From: Neobacillus sp. PS3-12
Lineage (GTDB): Bacteria > Bacillota > Bacilli > Bacillales > Cytobacillaceae
Length of the DNA stretch: 64,000 bases
NCBI RefSeq assembly: GCF_030915385.1
Contig: NZ_CP133268.1
Coordinates: forward strand, 2,223,430-2,287,429
Direction: 5' to 3'
Shown: piece by piece, positions 8,481-17,434 of the stretch
Position numbering within the stretch: position 1 is the stretch's first letter
How the letters are laid out: each line of letters starts with the position of its first letter
Made by a program: the position numbers and the translations under genes
Notes under the pieces: generated by a model
Databases searched by the model: none
Seen by the model: only the letters and a program-made list of their open reading frames with translations
Told to the model about the DNA's origin: nothing

Positions 8481-8623
8481 CTTCGGACACAACTGGGTTA
8501 CTTTTGCTTTCTTCTGTCCGAAGGTGATCTTCGGACACAACTGGGTTACTTTTGCTTTCCTCTGTCCGAAGGTGGCCTTACTTCGGACACCACTTCGGTA
8601 ATTTTACCTTCCTCTGTCCGAAG
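8481..8623. repeat. Three tandem 43-nt inverted-repeat hairpins
   Basis: Units at 8481-8523, 8529-8571 and 8581-8623 are each 43 nt long. Each begins CTTCGGACA and ends TGTCCGAAG, a perfect 9-bp stem. The first two differ at essentially one inner base; the third keeps the ends but differs inside. Spacers are 5 and 9 nt. They lie between manA (leftward) and the pxp operon (rightward), away from any 3' end. There is no T-run, so they are not simple terminators. Confidence 0.85.
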
Positions 8624-9114
8624 ATACCCTGTCGTCAAACAAGTTTTTTGTACCTACCTTCTCAACAACCCGAAGAAAGACTTTTTCTTTACCAAGAATA
8701 ATCGTTTTTGTAAAAAGAATCAAAAAAGTTTTTCTTCATAACTATATCTTCTTAATAATTTGTCCTTTCGTGATGCCTAACGCCAATAATTCATCTCAAA
8801 GTGAGATGGATTTCATCTAAATAATATATTGTTAGCATAATAAATTAATATTAAAATAACTTTATAAAAATATATGGGGCAATTTTATAAGTCCTTTTAA
8901 TCATTTTTTTGATTATCTGACACATTCAAACAGTACTGATTGTTGTAAAAATACACGCACATCCCGAAAAGACAGAAATTTCCGTTGAATTTTAATGCAT
9001 AGAAATTTATAATAATATATTATTGTGGAAATTTTCAAAATTATAGCAACTCATTTGGCCAGCCTTCGGATGACCACACCTTAATCAATTCCGAAAGGAG
9101 GCAGCTTTCCGAAA
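8624..9114. other. AT-rich intergenic stretch before pxpB
   Basis: No open reading frame is supported here. It contains a short degenerate copy of the dispersed intergenic repeat at about 8752-8792 (TTTGTCCTTTCGTGATGCC). It ends in the strong AAAGGAGG ribosome-binding site of pxpB. The pxp promoter presumably lies here but no convincing -35/-10 pair was found. Confidence 0.5.
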
Positions 9115-9795
9115 ATGCAAATAGTTCCATTGGGAGATTCTGCTGTTATTATTCAATTTGGCAACCAAATTACACCAGATATACATCGTTTGGTGAGTGC
9201 TTGTGCCACCCGTCTAGAGAAAGAACCGTTTTCGGGGATGGTTGAATGCGTTCCGGCATTTACCACCATTACTGTATTTTATAATCCTTTACAACTTTCC
9301 TTTAAAGAAGTGTGTTCGGCTTTGGAACAAACGATAACCGATATGGGAGATACCAAGGTTAACACACCTCGTATTGTTGAGATTCCTGTTTGCTATGGCG
9401 GCGAATTCGGTCCGGATCTTATGTTCGTGGCCGAACATAACGGACTCACTGCAGATGAAGTGATTCAAATCCATTCAAGTGGTGAGTATCTTGTTTATAT
9501 GATCGGTTTTGCTCCTGGCTTCCCTTATCTTGGAGGCATGTCCGAACGGATTAGTACACCAAGGCGTCAAGTTCCCCGATTGTCTATTCCGGCAGGGACG
9601 GTTGGAATAGCGGGGATGCAAACAGGAATGTATCCAATTGAAACACCTGGAGGCTGGCAGATGATTGGACGGACACCTGTATCTCTTTTCCGCCCAACCC
9701 ACAGTACTCCGAGTTTGTTGCAGTCAGGCGATATGATCCATTTCCGTCCGATATCACCAAAGGAATTTCAGGAATGGAAGGAGGAAACCCAATGA
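9115..9795 (+). CDS. pxpB: 5-oxoprolinase subunit PxpB (KipI family)
   Basis: 226 residues, the normal length for PxpB/KipI. The motif GFAPGFPYLGG and the PRRQVPRLSIPAGTVGIAG stretch are characteristic. With PxpC and PxpA it forms the ATP-dependent 5-oxoprolinase that opens pyroglutamate to glutamate in the cytosol. In B. subtilis the homologue KipI was first described as an inhibitor of sporulation kinase KinA, so a regulatory side role is possible. The gene starts behind AAAGGAGGCAGC and overlaps pxpC by ATGA. The full operon context supports the metabolic role. Confidence 0.93.
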   Translation: MQIVPLGDSAVIIQFGNQITPDIHRLVSACATRLEKEPFSGMVECVPAFTTITVFYNPLQLSFKEVCSALEQTITDMGDTKVNTPRIVEIPVCYGGEFGPDLMFVAEHNGLTADEVIQIHSSGEYLVYMIGFAPGFPYLGGMSERISTPRRQVPRLSIPAGTVGIAGMQTGMYPIETPGGWQMIGRTPVSLFRPTHSTPSLLQSGDMIHFRPISPKEFQEWKEETQ

Positions 9796-10807
9796 GTATT
9801 CGGGTAATTCGTCCAGGACTTCTCACCACCATTCAGGATTTGGGAAGACATGGTTTTCAAAATCAGGGTGTTGTTGTGAGCGGCGCTATGGATCCATTCT
9901 CCCTACGGATTGCCAATCTTTTAGTTGGCAACGATGAGGCGGAAGGAACACTTGAAATCACAATGATTGGCCCTAAGCTTCAGTTTGAGGAAGATTCATT
10001 GATTGCCATTTGCGGTGGTAATTTGTCACCTGACATTGACGGGAAGCGCATTCCCGCATGGCGCCCCGTGTTAATTAAAAAAGGATGTGTATTATCATTT
10101 GGATCGGCCAAGTCTGGGTGTCGGGCTTACTTGGCTGTGGCAGGTGGGTTCGATATTCCGATCATTATGGGAAGCCGCAGCACCTATCTAAGGGCAGGGT
10201 TCGGCGGATTTCATGGACGGTCACTGAAGAAAGGGGATATCTTGCAGACACGCCCACCTTCAGACTTGTCTATAGGCAAAACTCGTTTTCTTTATAAGAA
10301 ATTGGGTTCCAATCCTTATGCTGTAAGCAAGTGGTCTGTAGGTTCGAATATAAGGCCTGTCTACAACAATCCGCTGATCCGTGTAACAAAAGGCGGGGAA
10401 TTTGATTGGTTCACTGAAAGCGGCAAGGAGCAATTTTTTTCGAATGAATTTCAGGTTACATCCCAATCGGACCGCATGGGGTACCAGCTTTGGGACCACA
10501 ACTAGAGCTTTCCAAGCCGCAGGAACTAATCTCGGAGGCGGTGACAGTCGGGACTGTTCAGGTGCCTTCAGATGGCAATCCCATCGTACTCATGGCAGAC
10601 CGCCAAACAACAGGCGGTTACCCTAAAATAGCCCAGGTTGTTACAGTGGATCTCCCTGTTCTGGCTCAGGTAAAGCCAGGAGAGAAAATACGATTCAAAG
10701 AAGTTTCATTGGAAGATGCTCAAAAGCTTTTACGGCTGCGTGAACAAAAAATTCAATTATTTAAACAAGGGGTTTATTTAAAAGAAAAAAGATATTTGGG
10801 GGGATAA
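9792..10807 (+). pseudogene. pxpC: 5-oxoprolinase subunit PxpC (KipA family), frameshifted
   Basis: Carboxyltransferase-domain partner of PxpB. The frame from the ATG at 9792 (MSIRVIRPGLLTTIQDLGR) reads well to DRMGYQL near 10490, then hits a stop at 10503. The conserved continuation GPQLELSKPQELISE is in another frame from about 10490 to the stop at 10805-10807. The two parts add up to about 338 residues, close to the family length. One missing T in CTTTGGGACC would restore the frame. The 9792 start is chosen over an upstream ATG because GGAGGAAACCC precedes it and it overlaps the pxpB stop. If the shift is real the 5-oxoprolinase would be inactive. Confidence 0.87.
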
Positions 10808-10809
10808 CG

Positions 10810-11571
10810 ATGTTTCGGATTGATTTGAACTGTGATTTGGGAGAGAGCTTCGGTGCATATAAGATGGGGACAGATGAAGAAATTTTGAAATTCGTCACTT
10901 CGGCCAATATTGCCTGCGGTTTTCATGCAGGGGATCCAGCCACAATGCGCCAAACGGTAAAACTGGCGCTGCAAAATGGGGTTGCGATCGGAGCACATCC
11001 CGGGCTGCCTGATTTGGTTGGCTTTGGAAGGAGAAATATGGATATTTCTCCACAGGAAGCATTTGATATGGTTGTTTACCAAATTGGCGCACTTTATGGA
11101 TTCGTCAAGGCAGAAGGCGGAAAACTGCAGCATGTGAAGCCGCACGGGGCCCTTTATAATATGGCCGCAAAGAGCCGTGAGTTATCAGATGCGATCGCTA
11201 AGGCCGTTTACAAAATAGATCCTGAACTTATTCTTTTCGGTCTTTCTGGCGGTGAACTAGTGAAAGCGGGAGAAATGATCGGATTGCAAACGGCAAATGA
11301 GGTATTTGCCGATAGAACTTATCAACTGGACGGTTCGCTGACACCAAGGTGTCAGCCAGATGCCTTAATTACAGATGACCAGAAAGCAGTCGAGCAAGTA
11401 ATCCGTATGATTAAAGAAAGAAAAGTCGAATCACAACAAGGGGTAGAAATAGCGATTCAGGCGGATACGGTTTGCATTCACGGTGACGGGCAACATGCTT
11501 TACTGTTTGCAAGTCAAATTAGGCAGCTTCTTGCCGATTCCGATATAGCCGTACAGCCTGTAGGCAAGTAA
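10810..11571 (+). CDS. pxpA: 5-oxoprolinase subunit PxpA (LamB/YcsF family)
   Basis: A complete 253-residue protein with the family start [14 protein letters not shown], the segments [13 protein letters not shown] and KPHGALYN, and late HGDG. These are the conserved metal and substrate-site segments of the LamB/YcsF barrel. It provides the ATP-dependent ring-opening half of 5-oxoprolinase with PxpBC. A GGGGGG site lies just before the ATG, two bases after the pxpC stop. It looks fully functional, in contrast to the interrupted pxpC in front. Confidence 0.93.
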   Translation: MFRIDLNCDLGESFGAYKMGTDEEILKFVTSANIACGFHAGDPATMRQTVKLALQNGVAIGAHPGLPDLVGFGRRNMDISPQEAFDMVVYQIGALYGFVKAEGGKLQHVKPHGALYNMAAKSRELSDAIAKAVYKIDPELILFGLSGGELVKAGEMIGLQTANEVFADRTYQLDGSLTPRCQPDALITDDQKAVEQVIRMIKERKVESQQGVEIAIQADTVCIHGDGQHALLFASQIRQLLADSDIAVQPVGK

Positions 11572-11642
11572 ACAAAAAAAGCAATCTTACTATTTTTTAA
11601 AGGAACTTTACAGCTTACTTCATTTACAAAGGGGATCACACT

Positions 11643-12338
11643 GTGATTAAACTAATTGGAATCTTAATTGTTGCGCTTGGATTTGGCTTCCGTCTGAACA
11701 CCTTGCTGGTTGTAATGGCATCGGGTGTAGCAACGGGCTTGGTTTCACATATGTCTTTTAACGAGATTATGGCAAAATTCGGTGAGATTTTTGTCACCAA
11801 TCGGTATATGTCTCTTCCAATCATTCTTAGTCTTCCAGTGATTGGTTTGCTTGAACGTTATGGCCTGAAGGAAGTGGCAGCGTCATTGATTAAAAAAACA
11901 AAGGGAGCTACTTCGGGAAGGGTGATCCTATCCTATCAGCTCATCCGTGAAATAAGTGCATCGCTTGGTCTGAACATCGGAGGGCATGCCCAAACGGTTC
12001 GCCCGCTTGTTGCCCCAATGGCAGAAGGCGCTGCAACAGCAAAGCACGGGGAGCTTCCAGAAAAACTGCAGGAAGATATTAAAGCCCATGCTGCCGCATC
12101 TGAAAACATCGGCTGGTTTTTCGGTGAGGACATCTTCATTGCTACCGGAGCGATTCTTTTGATGAAAGGATTCTTCGATTCAGTCGGTTTGCACGTTGGG
12201 GTTTGGAATATGGCACTTTGGGGAATCCCTACCGCCATCAGCGCCTTTTTACTCTCATGGTGGCGCCTCCATACTTTGGACAAGCGTATTGAACGGGAAA
12301 TGACCAAAAATAAAAATGCGAAAAGCAAGACTGCCTAA
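11643..12338 (+). CDS. DUF969 membrane protein, probable 5-oxoproline transporter half
   Basis: A 231-residue very hydrophobic protein with membrane segments near residues 1-33, 53-75 and 155-200, starting at GTG behind AAAGGGGATC. The motif SASLGLNIGGHAQTVRPLVAPMAEGAA fits DUF969. Members are nearly always encoded beside a DUF979 gene, as here, and both often occur with pxp or pcp genes. A two-part carrier for pyroglutamate or pyroglutamyl peptides is therefore a reasonable inference from context, but transport has not been shown by anything in this sequence. Confidence 0.75.
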   Translation: MIKLIGILIVALGFGFRLNTLLVVMASGVATGLVSHMSFNEIMAKFGEIFVTNRYMSLPIILSLPVIGLLERYGLKEVAASLIKKTKGATSGRVILSYQLIREISASLGLNIGGHAQTVRPLVAPMAEGAATAKHGELPEKLQEDIKAHAAASENIGWFFGEDIFIATGAILLMKGFFDSVGLHVGVWNMALWGIPTAISAFLLSWWRLHTLDKRIEREMTKNKNAKSKTA

Positions 12339-12352
12339 AGGAGGAGATCCAT

Positions 12353-13321
12353 ATGAATTTCATTACACTTGATTACATCTATTATCTGCTTGGAATTATT
12401 GTTGCATTGGTTGCGATCAAAATAGCCATGGACAAAAACCACCCAACCCGTATCGGATCATCCTTGTTTTGGGGAATTTTCGCTTTCACATTCCTTTTTG
12501 GAAAAGTTGTTCCTCCGACTGTCATCGGGTATCTTGTTTTGATTATGGTGATTTTAGCTTCATTGGGAAAAGTAAAGAACGGAAACCATGCCGAGGCGCC
12601 GAAAGAAGAAAGAGAAGCACATGCGTCAAAATTGAAAGGCAAGATTTTCATCCCAGCTTTAGTCATTCCGGTTTTTACTGTCATTGGTTCTCTCACACTT
12701 GGTAAAATCCACTTTGGAAAAAATAATTTGGTTGACCCTACCAATACAGCATTAATTGCGCTTGGTATTGCTACGATTCTAGCATTTTTGGCCGCTCAAG
12801 TGCTGACAAAAGCAAAGCCTTCTGCTGCTGTGCATGAAAATACCCGATTGATGGATTCCGTTGGTTGGGCGATCATTTTGCCGCAAATGCTTGCAGCACT
12901 CGGAGCCATCTTTGCCGCAGCAGGTGTCGGCGATGTGGTATCAAAGATGGTGGGAAATGTACTGCCAACGCAAATTCCATTTGTGGCAGTAGCCGCTTAT
13001 TGTATCGGTATGGCTCTCTTTACAATGGTCATGGGGAATGCATTTGCCGCATTTGCCGTCATTACAGGCGGAATTGGTTTGCCGCTGATTGTGCACATGC
13101 ATGGAGGGAATCCCGCCATCATGGCCGCCCTTGGAATGTTTGCCGAATATTGCGGAACCTTAATGACGCCTATGGCTGCAAACTTCAATATTGTGCCACC
13201 AATGCTTTTGGAATTAAAAGATAAAAATGCAGTTATTAAAGCTCAGATTCCCGTAGCCATACCATTGTTCGTCATTAATATGCTTTTAATGTACTTTTTG
13301 GTGTACCATTTTAAATTATAG
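12353..13321 (+). CDS. DUF979 membrane protein, partner of the DUF969 protein
   Basis: 322 residues with eight to ten hydrophobic segments. The LYS-rich loop near residues 80-100 separates an N-terminal helix bundle from the rest, and the C-terminal half carries MGNAFAAFAVITGGIGLP and EYCGTLMTPMAANFN, the conserved DUF979 segments. A ribosome-binding site AAAGGAGGAG lies in the 14-nt gap after the DUF969 gene. The pair probably works as one transporter complex in the cytoplasmic membrane; the substrate is inferred from the 5-oxoproline genes on both sides. Confidence 0.75.
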   Translation: MNFITLDYIYYLLGIIVALVAIKIAMDKNHPTRIGSSLFWGIFAFTFLFGKVVPPTVIGYLVLIMVILASLGKVKNGNHAEAPKEEREAHASKLKGKIFIPALVIPVFTVIGSLTLGKIHFGKNNLVDPTNTALIALGIATILAFLAAQVLTKAKPSAAVHENTRLMDSVGWAIILPQMLAALGAIFAAAGVGDVVSKMVGNVLPTQIPFVAVAAYCIGMALFTMVMGNAFAAFAVITGGIGLPLIVHMHGGNPAIMAALGMFAEYCGTLMTPMAANFNIVPPMLLELKDKNAVIKAQIPVAIPLFVINMLLMYFLVYHFKL

Positions 13322-13351
13322 AAAACGAATTTGATAAAAAAGGTGATTAAG

Positions 13352-13999
13352 ATGAAAAAAGTCCTTGTCACAGGTTTTGACCCTTTTGGCGGTGATTCAG
13401 TCAATCCCGCCCTGGAGGCAGTGAAACAGCTAAATGGAAAAGTGATTTTCGGTTCGGTGATTGTAACCAAAGAAATTCCAACCGTTTTTGGAAAAGCGAT
13501 TACTTTCCTTGAAGAAGCAATTGAGGAAATTCAACCTTATATGGTGGTCTGTGTCGGCCAGGCAGGAGGACGCCCGGTGATTACGCCGGAGAGAGTGGCA
13601 ATTAATTTAAATGATGCCCGCATCCCTGATAACGATCACAATCAACCGATCGACAAGGAAATTGTTCCGGGTGGCCCAGTTGGATACTGGTCTACCCTTC
13701 CAATCAAGGCAATGGTAAAGAAAATGAACGACAACGGAATCCCTGCCACTGTTTCACATACAGCTGGAACCTTTGTCTGCAACAATATTTTCTATGGATT
13801 AATGCATTTTCTTGATTCCATTGGCAATTCCATTCGCGGAGGCTTCATCCATATTCCTTTTCTCCCGGAACAAGTTATCCACAACCCTGGCCAGCCAAGT
13901 ATGGGGCTCGATACGATTGTAAAAGGACTTGAATTGGCCATTGAAGCCGCCCTGATGAATGAAAAAGATATTATTGCCGTCGGGGGAGAAATCAGCTAG
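13352..13999 (+). CDS. pcp: Pyroglutamyl-peptidase I (pyrrolidone-carboxylate peptidase)
   Basis: 215-residue cysteine peptidase that removes N-terminal pyroglutamate from peptides. The start [23 protein letters not shown] is the classic Pcp N-terminus. The catalytic Glu ([14 protein letters not shown]), the Cys ([18 protein letters not shown]) and the His ([10 protein letters not shown]) are all visible. The ATG at 13352 with AGGTGAT in front is preferred to the TTG at 13331. As last gene of the operon it supplies free 5-oxoproline to PxpABC, which fits a pathway from pyroglutamyl peptides to glutamate. Confidence 0.93.
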   Translation: MKKVLVTGFDPFGGDSVNPALEAVKQLNGKVIFGSVIVTKEIPTVFGKAITFLEEAIEEIQPYMVVCVGQAGGRPVITPERVAINLNDARIPDNDHNQPIDKEIVPGGPVGYWSTLPIKAMVKKMNDNGIPATVSHTAGTFVCNNIFYGLMHFLDSIGNSIRGGFIHIPFLPEQVIHNPGQPSMGLDTIVKGLELAIEAALMNEKDIIAVGGEIS

Positions 14000-14090
14000 T
14001 TTTGGTTTCAGATAATGCTAAGGGTAAAAAAAGATCCTGAACGTAATAGATCTAACATAGTTTTTTTCGTTGTATACATCGGGTAAGAAA

Positions 14091-14115
14091 CCGGGCAAAA
14101 AACGCCCGTTTTTTT
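14091..14115 (+). terminator. Intrinsic terminator after pcp
   Basis: CGGGC at 14092-14096 pairs with GCCCG at 14104-14108 and is followed by seven T. It ends the pxp-pcp operon. Confidence 0.8.
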
Positions 14116-14179
14116 GTTCTCTATCATCCATTAAGCCTCATCCAGATCGTGTCATGGCAGAACAAGTGGAATTACGCTC

Positions 14180-14324
14180 CAGAGGAAGCAGCCGGAAACA
14201 AACACCTCAAAGTTCTACAAATGCTTTCACGCAAGCTCATGAATGAGGAATATTGCGAACAATTACTTGCGATTACACAAAAGAAGAAGCAATTGAACTA
14301 TTAAGTCAAATCGAACAGAACTAA
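14180..14324 (+). pseudogene. Remnant of a PTS EIIA (fructose/mannitol type) C-terminus
   Basis: The peptide KHLKVLQMLSRKLMNEEYCEQ followed, after a frame change near 14274, by TKEEAIELLSQIEQN and a stop at 14322-14324 matches the C-terminal helices of fructose-type EIIA domains. Nothing of the N-terminal half, including the phosphorylated His, is present. A terminator hairpin follows directly. It is probably the tail of a lost PTS gene or activator beside the intact PTS permease gene. Confidence 0.65.
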
Positions 14325-14332
14325 CAGTAAAG

Positions 14333-14365
14333 GCTGAAAGGACAAAAATTGTTCTTTCAGCTTTT
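14333..14365 (+). terminator. Terminator retained after the PTS remnant
   Basis: GCTGAAAG (14333-14340 with the preceding G) pairs with CTTTCAGC (14354-14361) and is followed by TTTT. It follows the EIIA remnant by only a few bases, as expected for the original gene end. Confidence 0.7.
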
Positions 14366-14565
14366 CTGCTTAATATACAAAATGCGATGGTGCATCTTAC
14401 AAACATCCTGTCATCTTCAAATGAACAATCCTCTATTTTGTCTTTTCATGGTACCGAACGCCTTATTACCTGCCAGAAGAACTTCCCCATTTGCCCTTCT
14501 TTCAAAAAAACCACTCCTTTGCTATGATAATGGACAAGAGAACCGTCCCCTATAGAGGTGAAACC

Positions 14566-15294
14566 ATGCAATTTGAAGAACGCATACATAAGTTTGAATA
14601 CAAATTAAATGACACAGATGACCAAATTATTGACTATATCTTAAAAAATAAGCAGGATTTTGTTCACCAATCGATTCAAAGCCTTGCTGCCAATTTTTTT
14701 ACCGTTCCAAATACGATTACAAGGCTTTCCAAGAAACTGGGATATGATGGTTTTTCCCAGTTAAAAAACAGCATGAAAGAAGAACTCAAGCCTTCACTGC
14801 CTCCCCAAGAGGAGGGAATTTATCATCATATCCAAAAAACCTTTGAACTAATTGATATGGAACGAATCGAAACAACGGCTAAATTGATTCATGATGCCAA
14901 GCGCGCCTTGTTTTTTGCCGTTGGCGACACAACCGTTTTCTGTGAAATGATGGTTCGAAATTTACGTGTTGCAGGAAAAACCGCTGAATTTTCGGTTCAT
15001 CGCCATGAAATGATTCATATGATTGATCAAATGAATCAACATGATGTGCTGTTTTTAATCAGCTTCTCCGGTGAAACCAAACAAATCCTGGAAATGGCAG
15101 AGCTGGCCAAACAAAAGGAAAGCAATATCATTTCCTTAACCCATTTTTCACGTAACTCCCTTCAAGAAACAGCGGCGATTAACCTTTTTTGCTATGCACC
15201 GAAAAAAATAAAGAACGGCTACAATATCACCGATCGGACACCAGCTATGATTGTTTTACAAACTTTATCCCAATATTATTGGGACCATTACTAA
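14566..15294 (+). CDS. RpiR/MurR-family regulator (HTH plus SIS domain)
   Basis: 242 residues. An N-terminal RpiR helix-turn-helix (residues about 1-75, including IQSLAANFFTVPNTITRLSKKLGYDGFSQLK) is followed by a SIS sugar-phosphate-binding domain (about 95-230, with FFAVGDTT and LISFSGETKQILEMAELAK). The ATG at 14566 follows AGAGGTGAAACC and matches the family start; an upstream in-frame ATG at 14491 would add 25 unsupported residues. It precedes the PTS permease and alpha-mannosidase genes with its own terminator between, and likely controls them in response to a phosphorylated sugar. E. coli uses a GntR protein (MngR) for the analogous system, so the wiring differs. Confidence 0.87.
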   Translation: MQFEERIHKFEYKLNDTDDQIIDYILKNKQDFVHQSIQSLAANFFTVPNTITRLSKKLGYDGFSQLKNSMKEELKPSLPPQEEGIYHHIQKTFELIDMERIETTAKLIHDAKRALFFAVGDTTVFCEMMVRNLRVAGKTAEFSVHRHEMIHMIDQMNQHDVLFLISFSGETKQILEMAELAKQKESNIISLTHFSRNSLQETAAINLFCYAPKKIKNGYNITDRTPAMIVLQTLSQYYWDHY

Positions 15295-15343
15295 ATATGT
15301 GTAAAAATACACACCAAATCGGATAGCACTAATTCCTCTGTGT

Positions 15344-15379
15344 AAAAATAAGAAGAATTCATTTCTTCTTATTTTTTTT
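15344..15379 (+). terminator. Intrinsic terminator after the RpiR gene
   Basis: AAAATAAGAAG and CTTCTTATTTT (15365-15375) form a long A/T-rich stem followed by a T-run. The PTS gene therefore probably has its own promoter downstream. Confidence 0.75.
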
Positions 15380-15433
15380 GATACGATAAATCCGTAAGAT
15401 GAAAACACTTACAAAACGATTACGGAGGTATAA

Positions 15434-17380
15434 ATGATGCAGCTACAAACACTTACCTCACCAAGACTAGTCAGCACTGGAAACACATTCGATTCTAAAG
15501 CAGAAGCGATCCAGTACTTAGTCAAACAACTCGGTGAAGCTGGAAAATTATATTCTGAAGATGAATTTCTTCAATCTGTATATGATCGGGAAAAACTTTC
15601 TCCTACTGGATTTGAAGGCGGACTTGCCATTCCGCACGGAAAATCGAAAGCGGTTAAAGAAGCAGCTTTTGCAGTGGCAACACTCAAAAGTCCGCTAACA
15701 GATTGGGAAAGTATCGATCCAAACAATAGAGTACAACTTGTTATTTTGCTTGCCATTCCAGAAAGTGAAGCAGGTTCAACACACCTTACACTACTTTCGG
15801 AATTTGTCACAAGACTCGCAAACGAATCGTATAAAAATGGTTTGTTAAACGCCAAAACAAATACGGAACTATTTGAGCAGCTGGACAAGACAGAATCCGC
15901 AGCGGAAACAAAAGCTGCAGCGAAACTCAATAAAACGATCTTAGCGATTACTGCTTGTCCTGCGGGGATTGCCCACACCTATATGGCAGCAGAGGCACTC
16001 AAGCAAGCTGGAAACGAACTAGGTGTTGATGTCTTTGTTGAAAAACAAGGGGCGAACGGGATTGAAGACCGTCATACAACTGCCCTTCTAAAAAAAGCAG
16101 ATGCGATTATTTTTGCAAATGATGTAGCGATAAAAGAGGAAGAACGTTTCGCCCACTTACCAGCGGTGAAAACATCCGTTGCTGCACCATTGCGTAATGC
16201 AAAAGACTTGATTAAGCAGGCGCTCGAAAAAGCGGAAAGAATTCCAAAGAAGGCCTACAATCCTTCCCAAACCGCTGCGTCTTCTTCAGAAGACAATGAC
16301 AAAAAATCATTTAAAACAGAAATTAAGGACTCATTATTAACCGGTATTTCCTATATTATCCCTGTTATTATTGCCGGCGGTATGACATTAGCAGTAGCAG
16401 TATTGATCTCTCAAACGTTTGGCCTTCAAGCCGTTTACAACAAAGAAGGTTCATGGCTTTGGTTACTAAGACAATTGGGCGGCGGAATGCTTGGACAATT
16501 GATGGTCCCAATCCTGGCAGCCTACATGGCCTATTCGATCGCTGATAAGCCTGCACTCGGACCTGGTTTTGCAGCCGGTATTGCAGCGAACCTAATTGGC
16601 AGCGGTTTCCTTGGAGGGATGCTTGGCGGTTTTCTAGCCGGTTTCTTCTTAAAGTTTTTAAAGAAAAAAGTAAAGCCAAAAGGAACTTTCGCAGGATTTG
16701 TTAGCTTCTGGGTGTACCCTGTTGTTGGAACACTGGTCGTTGGTTCTATCATGTTATTTGTGATCGGAAAACCACTTGCTTTTATCAACCAAGGCTTAAT
16801 CAGCTGGCTAAATGGACTTTCAGGCGGCAACGCCCTTTTATTAGGTGCCATTATTGGCGCAATGGTTTCATTTGACTTAGGTGGTCCTGTAAACAAAGCG
16901 GCCTATACATTCTGTATTGGGGCAATGGCAAACGGAAACTTTATTCCTTACGCAGCTTTCGCTTCTGTAAAAATGGTTTCAGCTTTCTCCGTTACATTTG
17001 CGACTATTATTGGTAAGAAATATTTTGACAAACAAGAGCAGGAAGTCGGTAAACAAACATGGCTGCTTGGTCTGGCTGGTATTACCGAAGGAGCCATTCC
17101 ATTTATGATCAATGACCCATTCCGTGTAATTCCATCCTTGATCGCGGGTTCAGCAGTAACAGGTTCGATTGTGGCCTACTTCCATATCGGATTAAATGTT
17201 CCTGGCGCAGGAATTTTCTCCTTAGCATTAGTAAAAGGACAGCCAATCCTAGTAGCAGCAAGCATCTGGCTTGGTGCAGCATTACTTGGAGCAGTTATTT
17301 CTACATTCCTATTAATCGTAACGAGAAAAAGTAAGCTTAAAAAAAACAGTAATGACCAAATGACACAAAAAGTAGCATAA
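15434..17380 (+). CDS. mngA: Fructose-family PTS permease EIIABC, MngA-like
   Basis: 648 residues in the order EIIA-EIIB-EIIC. EIIA covers about 1-150 with the phosphorylated His in GGLAIPHGKSKAV; EIIB about 165-265 with the active Cys in LAITACPAGIAHTYMA; EIIC from about 290 with some ten membrane helices. The single-chain order and the 650-residue length match E. coli MngA, which imports 2-O-alpha-mannosyl-D-glycerate as its 6-phosphate. The GH38 gene directly downstream supports that match. GGAGG at 15424-15428 precedes the start. Another alpha-mannoside or fructose-type sugar remains possible; the symbol rests on domain order and context. Confidence 0.8.
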   Translation: MMQLQTLTSPRLVSTGNTFDSKAEAIQYLVKQLGEAGKLYSEDEFLQSVYDREKLSPTGFEGGLAIPHGKSKAVKEAAFAVATLKSPLTDWESIDPNNRVQLVILLAIPESEAGSTHLTLLSEFVTRLANESYKNGLLNAKTNTELFEQLDKTESAAETKAAAKLNKTILAITACPAGIAHTYMAAEALKQAGNELGVDVFVEKQGANGIEDRHTTALLKKADAIIFANDVAIKEEERFAHLPAVKTSVAAPLRNAKDLIKQALEKAERIPKKAYNPSQTAASSSEDNDKKSFKTEIKDSLLTGISYIIPVIIAGGMTLAVAVLISQTFGLQAVYNKEGSWLWLLRQLGGGMLGQLMVPILAAYMAYSIADKPALGPGFAAGIAANLIGSGFLGGMLGGFLAGFFLKFLKKKVKPKGTFAGFVSFWVYPVVGTLVVGSIMLFVIGKPLAFINQGLISWLNGLSGGNALLLGAIIGAMVSFDLGGPVNKAAYTFCIGAMANGNFIPYAAFASVKMVSAFSVTFATIIGKKYFDKQEQEVGKQTWLLGLAGITEGAIPFMINDPFRVIPSLIAGSAVTGSIVAYFHIGLNVPGAGIFSLALVKGQPILVAASIWLGAALLGAVISTFLLIVTRKSKLKKNSNDQMTQKVA

Positions 17381-17385
17381 AAAAT

Positions 17386-17418
17386 AAAGTGCCAAAGGGT
17401 CTATTCTTTTGGCACTTT
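17386..17418 (+). other. Intercistronic hairpin between mngA and mngB
   Basis: AAAGTGCCAAA (17386-17396) pairs with TTTGGCACTTT (17408-17418). No T-run follows and the mngB ribosome-binding site begins within 8 nt, so it is more likely an mRNA-stability or partial-termination element than a full terminator. Confidence 0.6.
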
Positions 17419-17434
17419 CAGTTTGGAGGACATC

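Noticed and set aside
8481..8623. Possible CRISPR array (three regular repeats)
   Set aside because: The units are self-complementary 43-mers with only 5 and 9 nt between them, too short for spacers, and no cas gene is near.
15405..15425. cre site before the PTS gene (ACAAAACGATTACG)
   Set aside because: Three mismatches to the consensus, including both ends; not better than chance.
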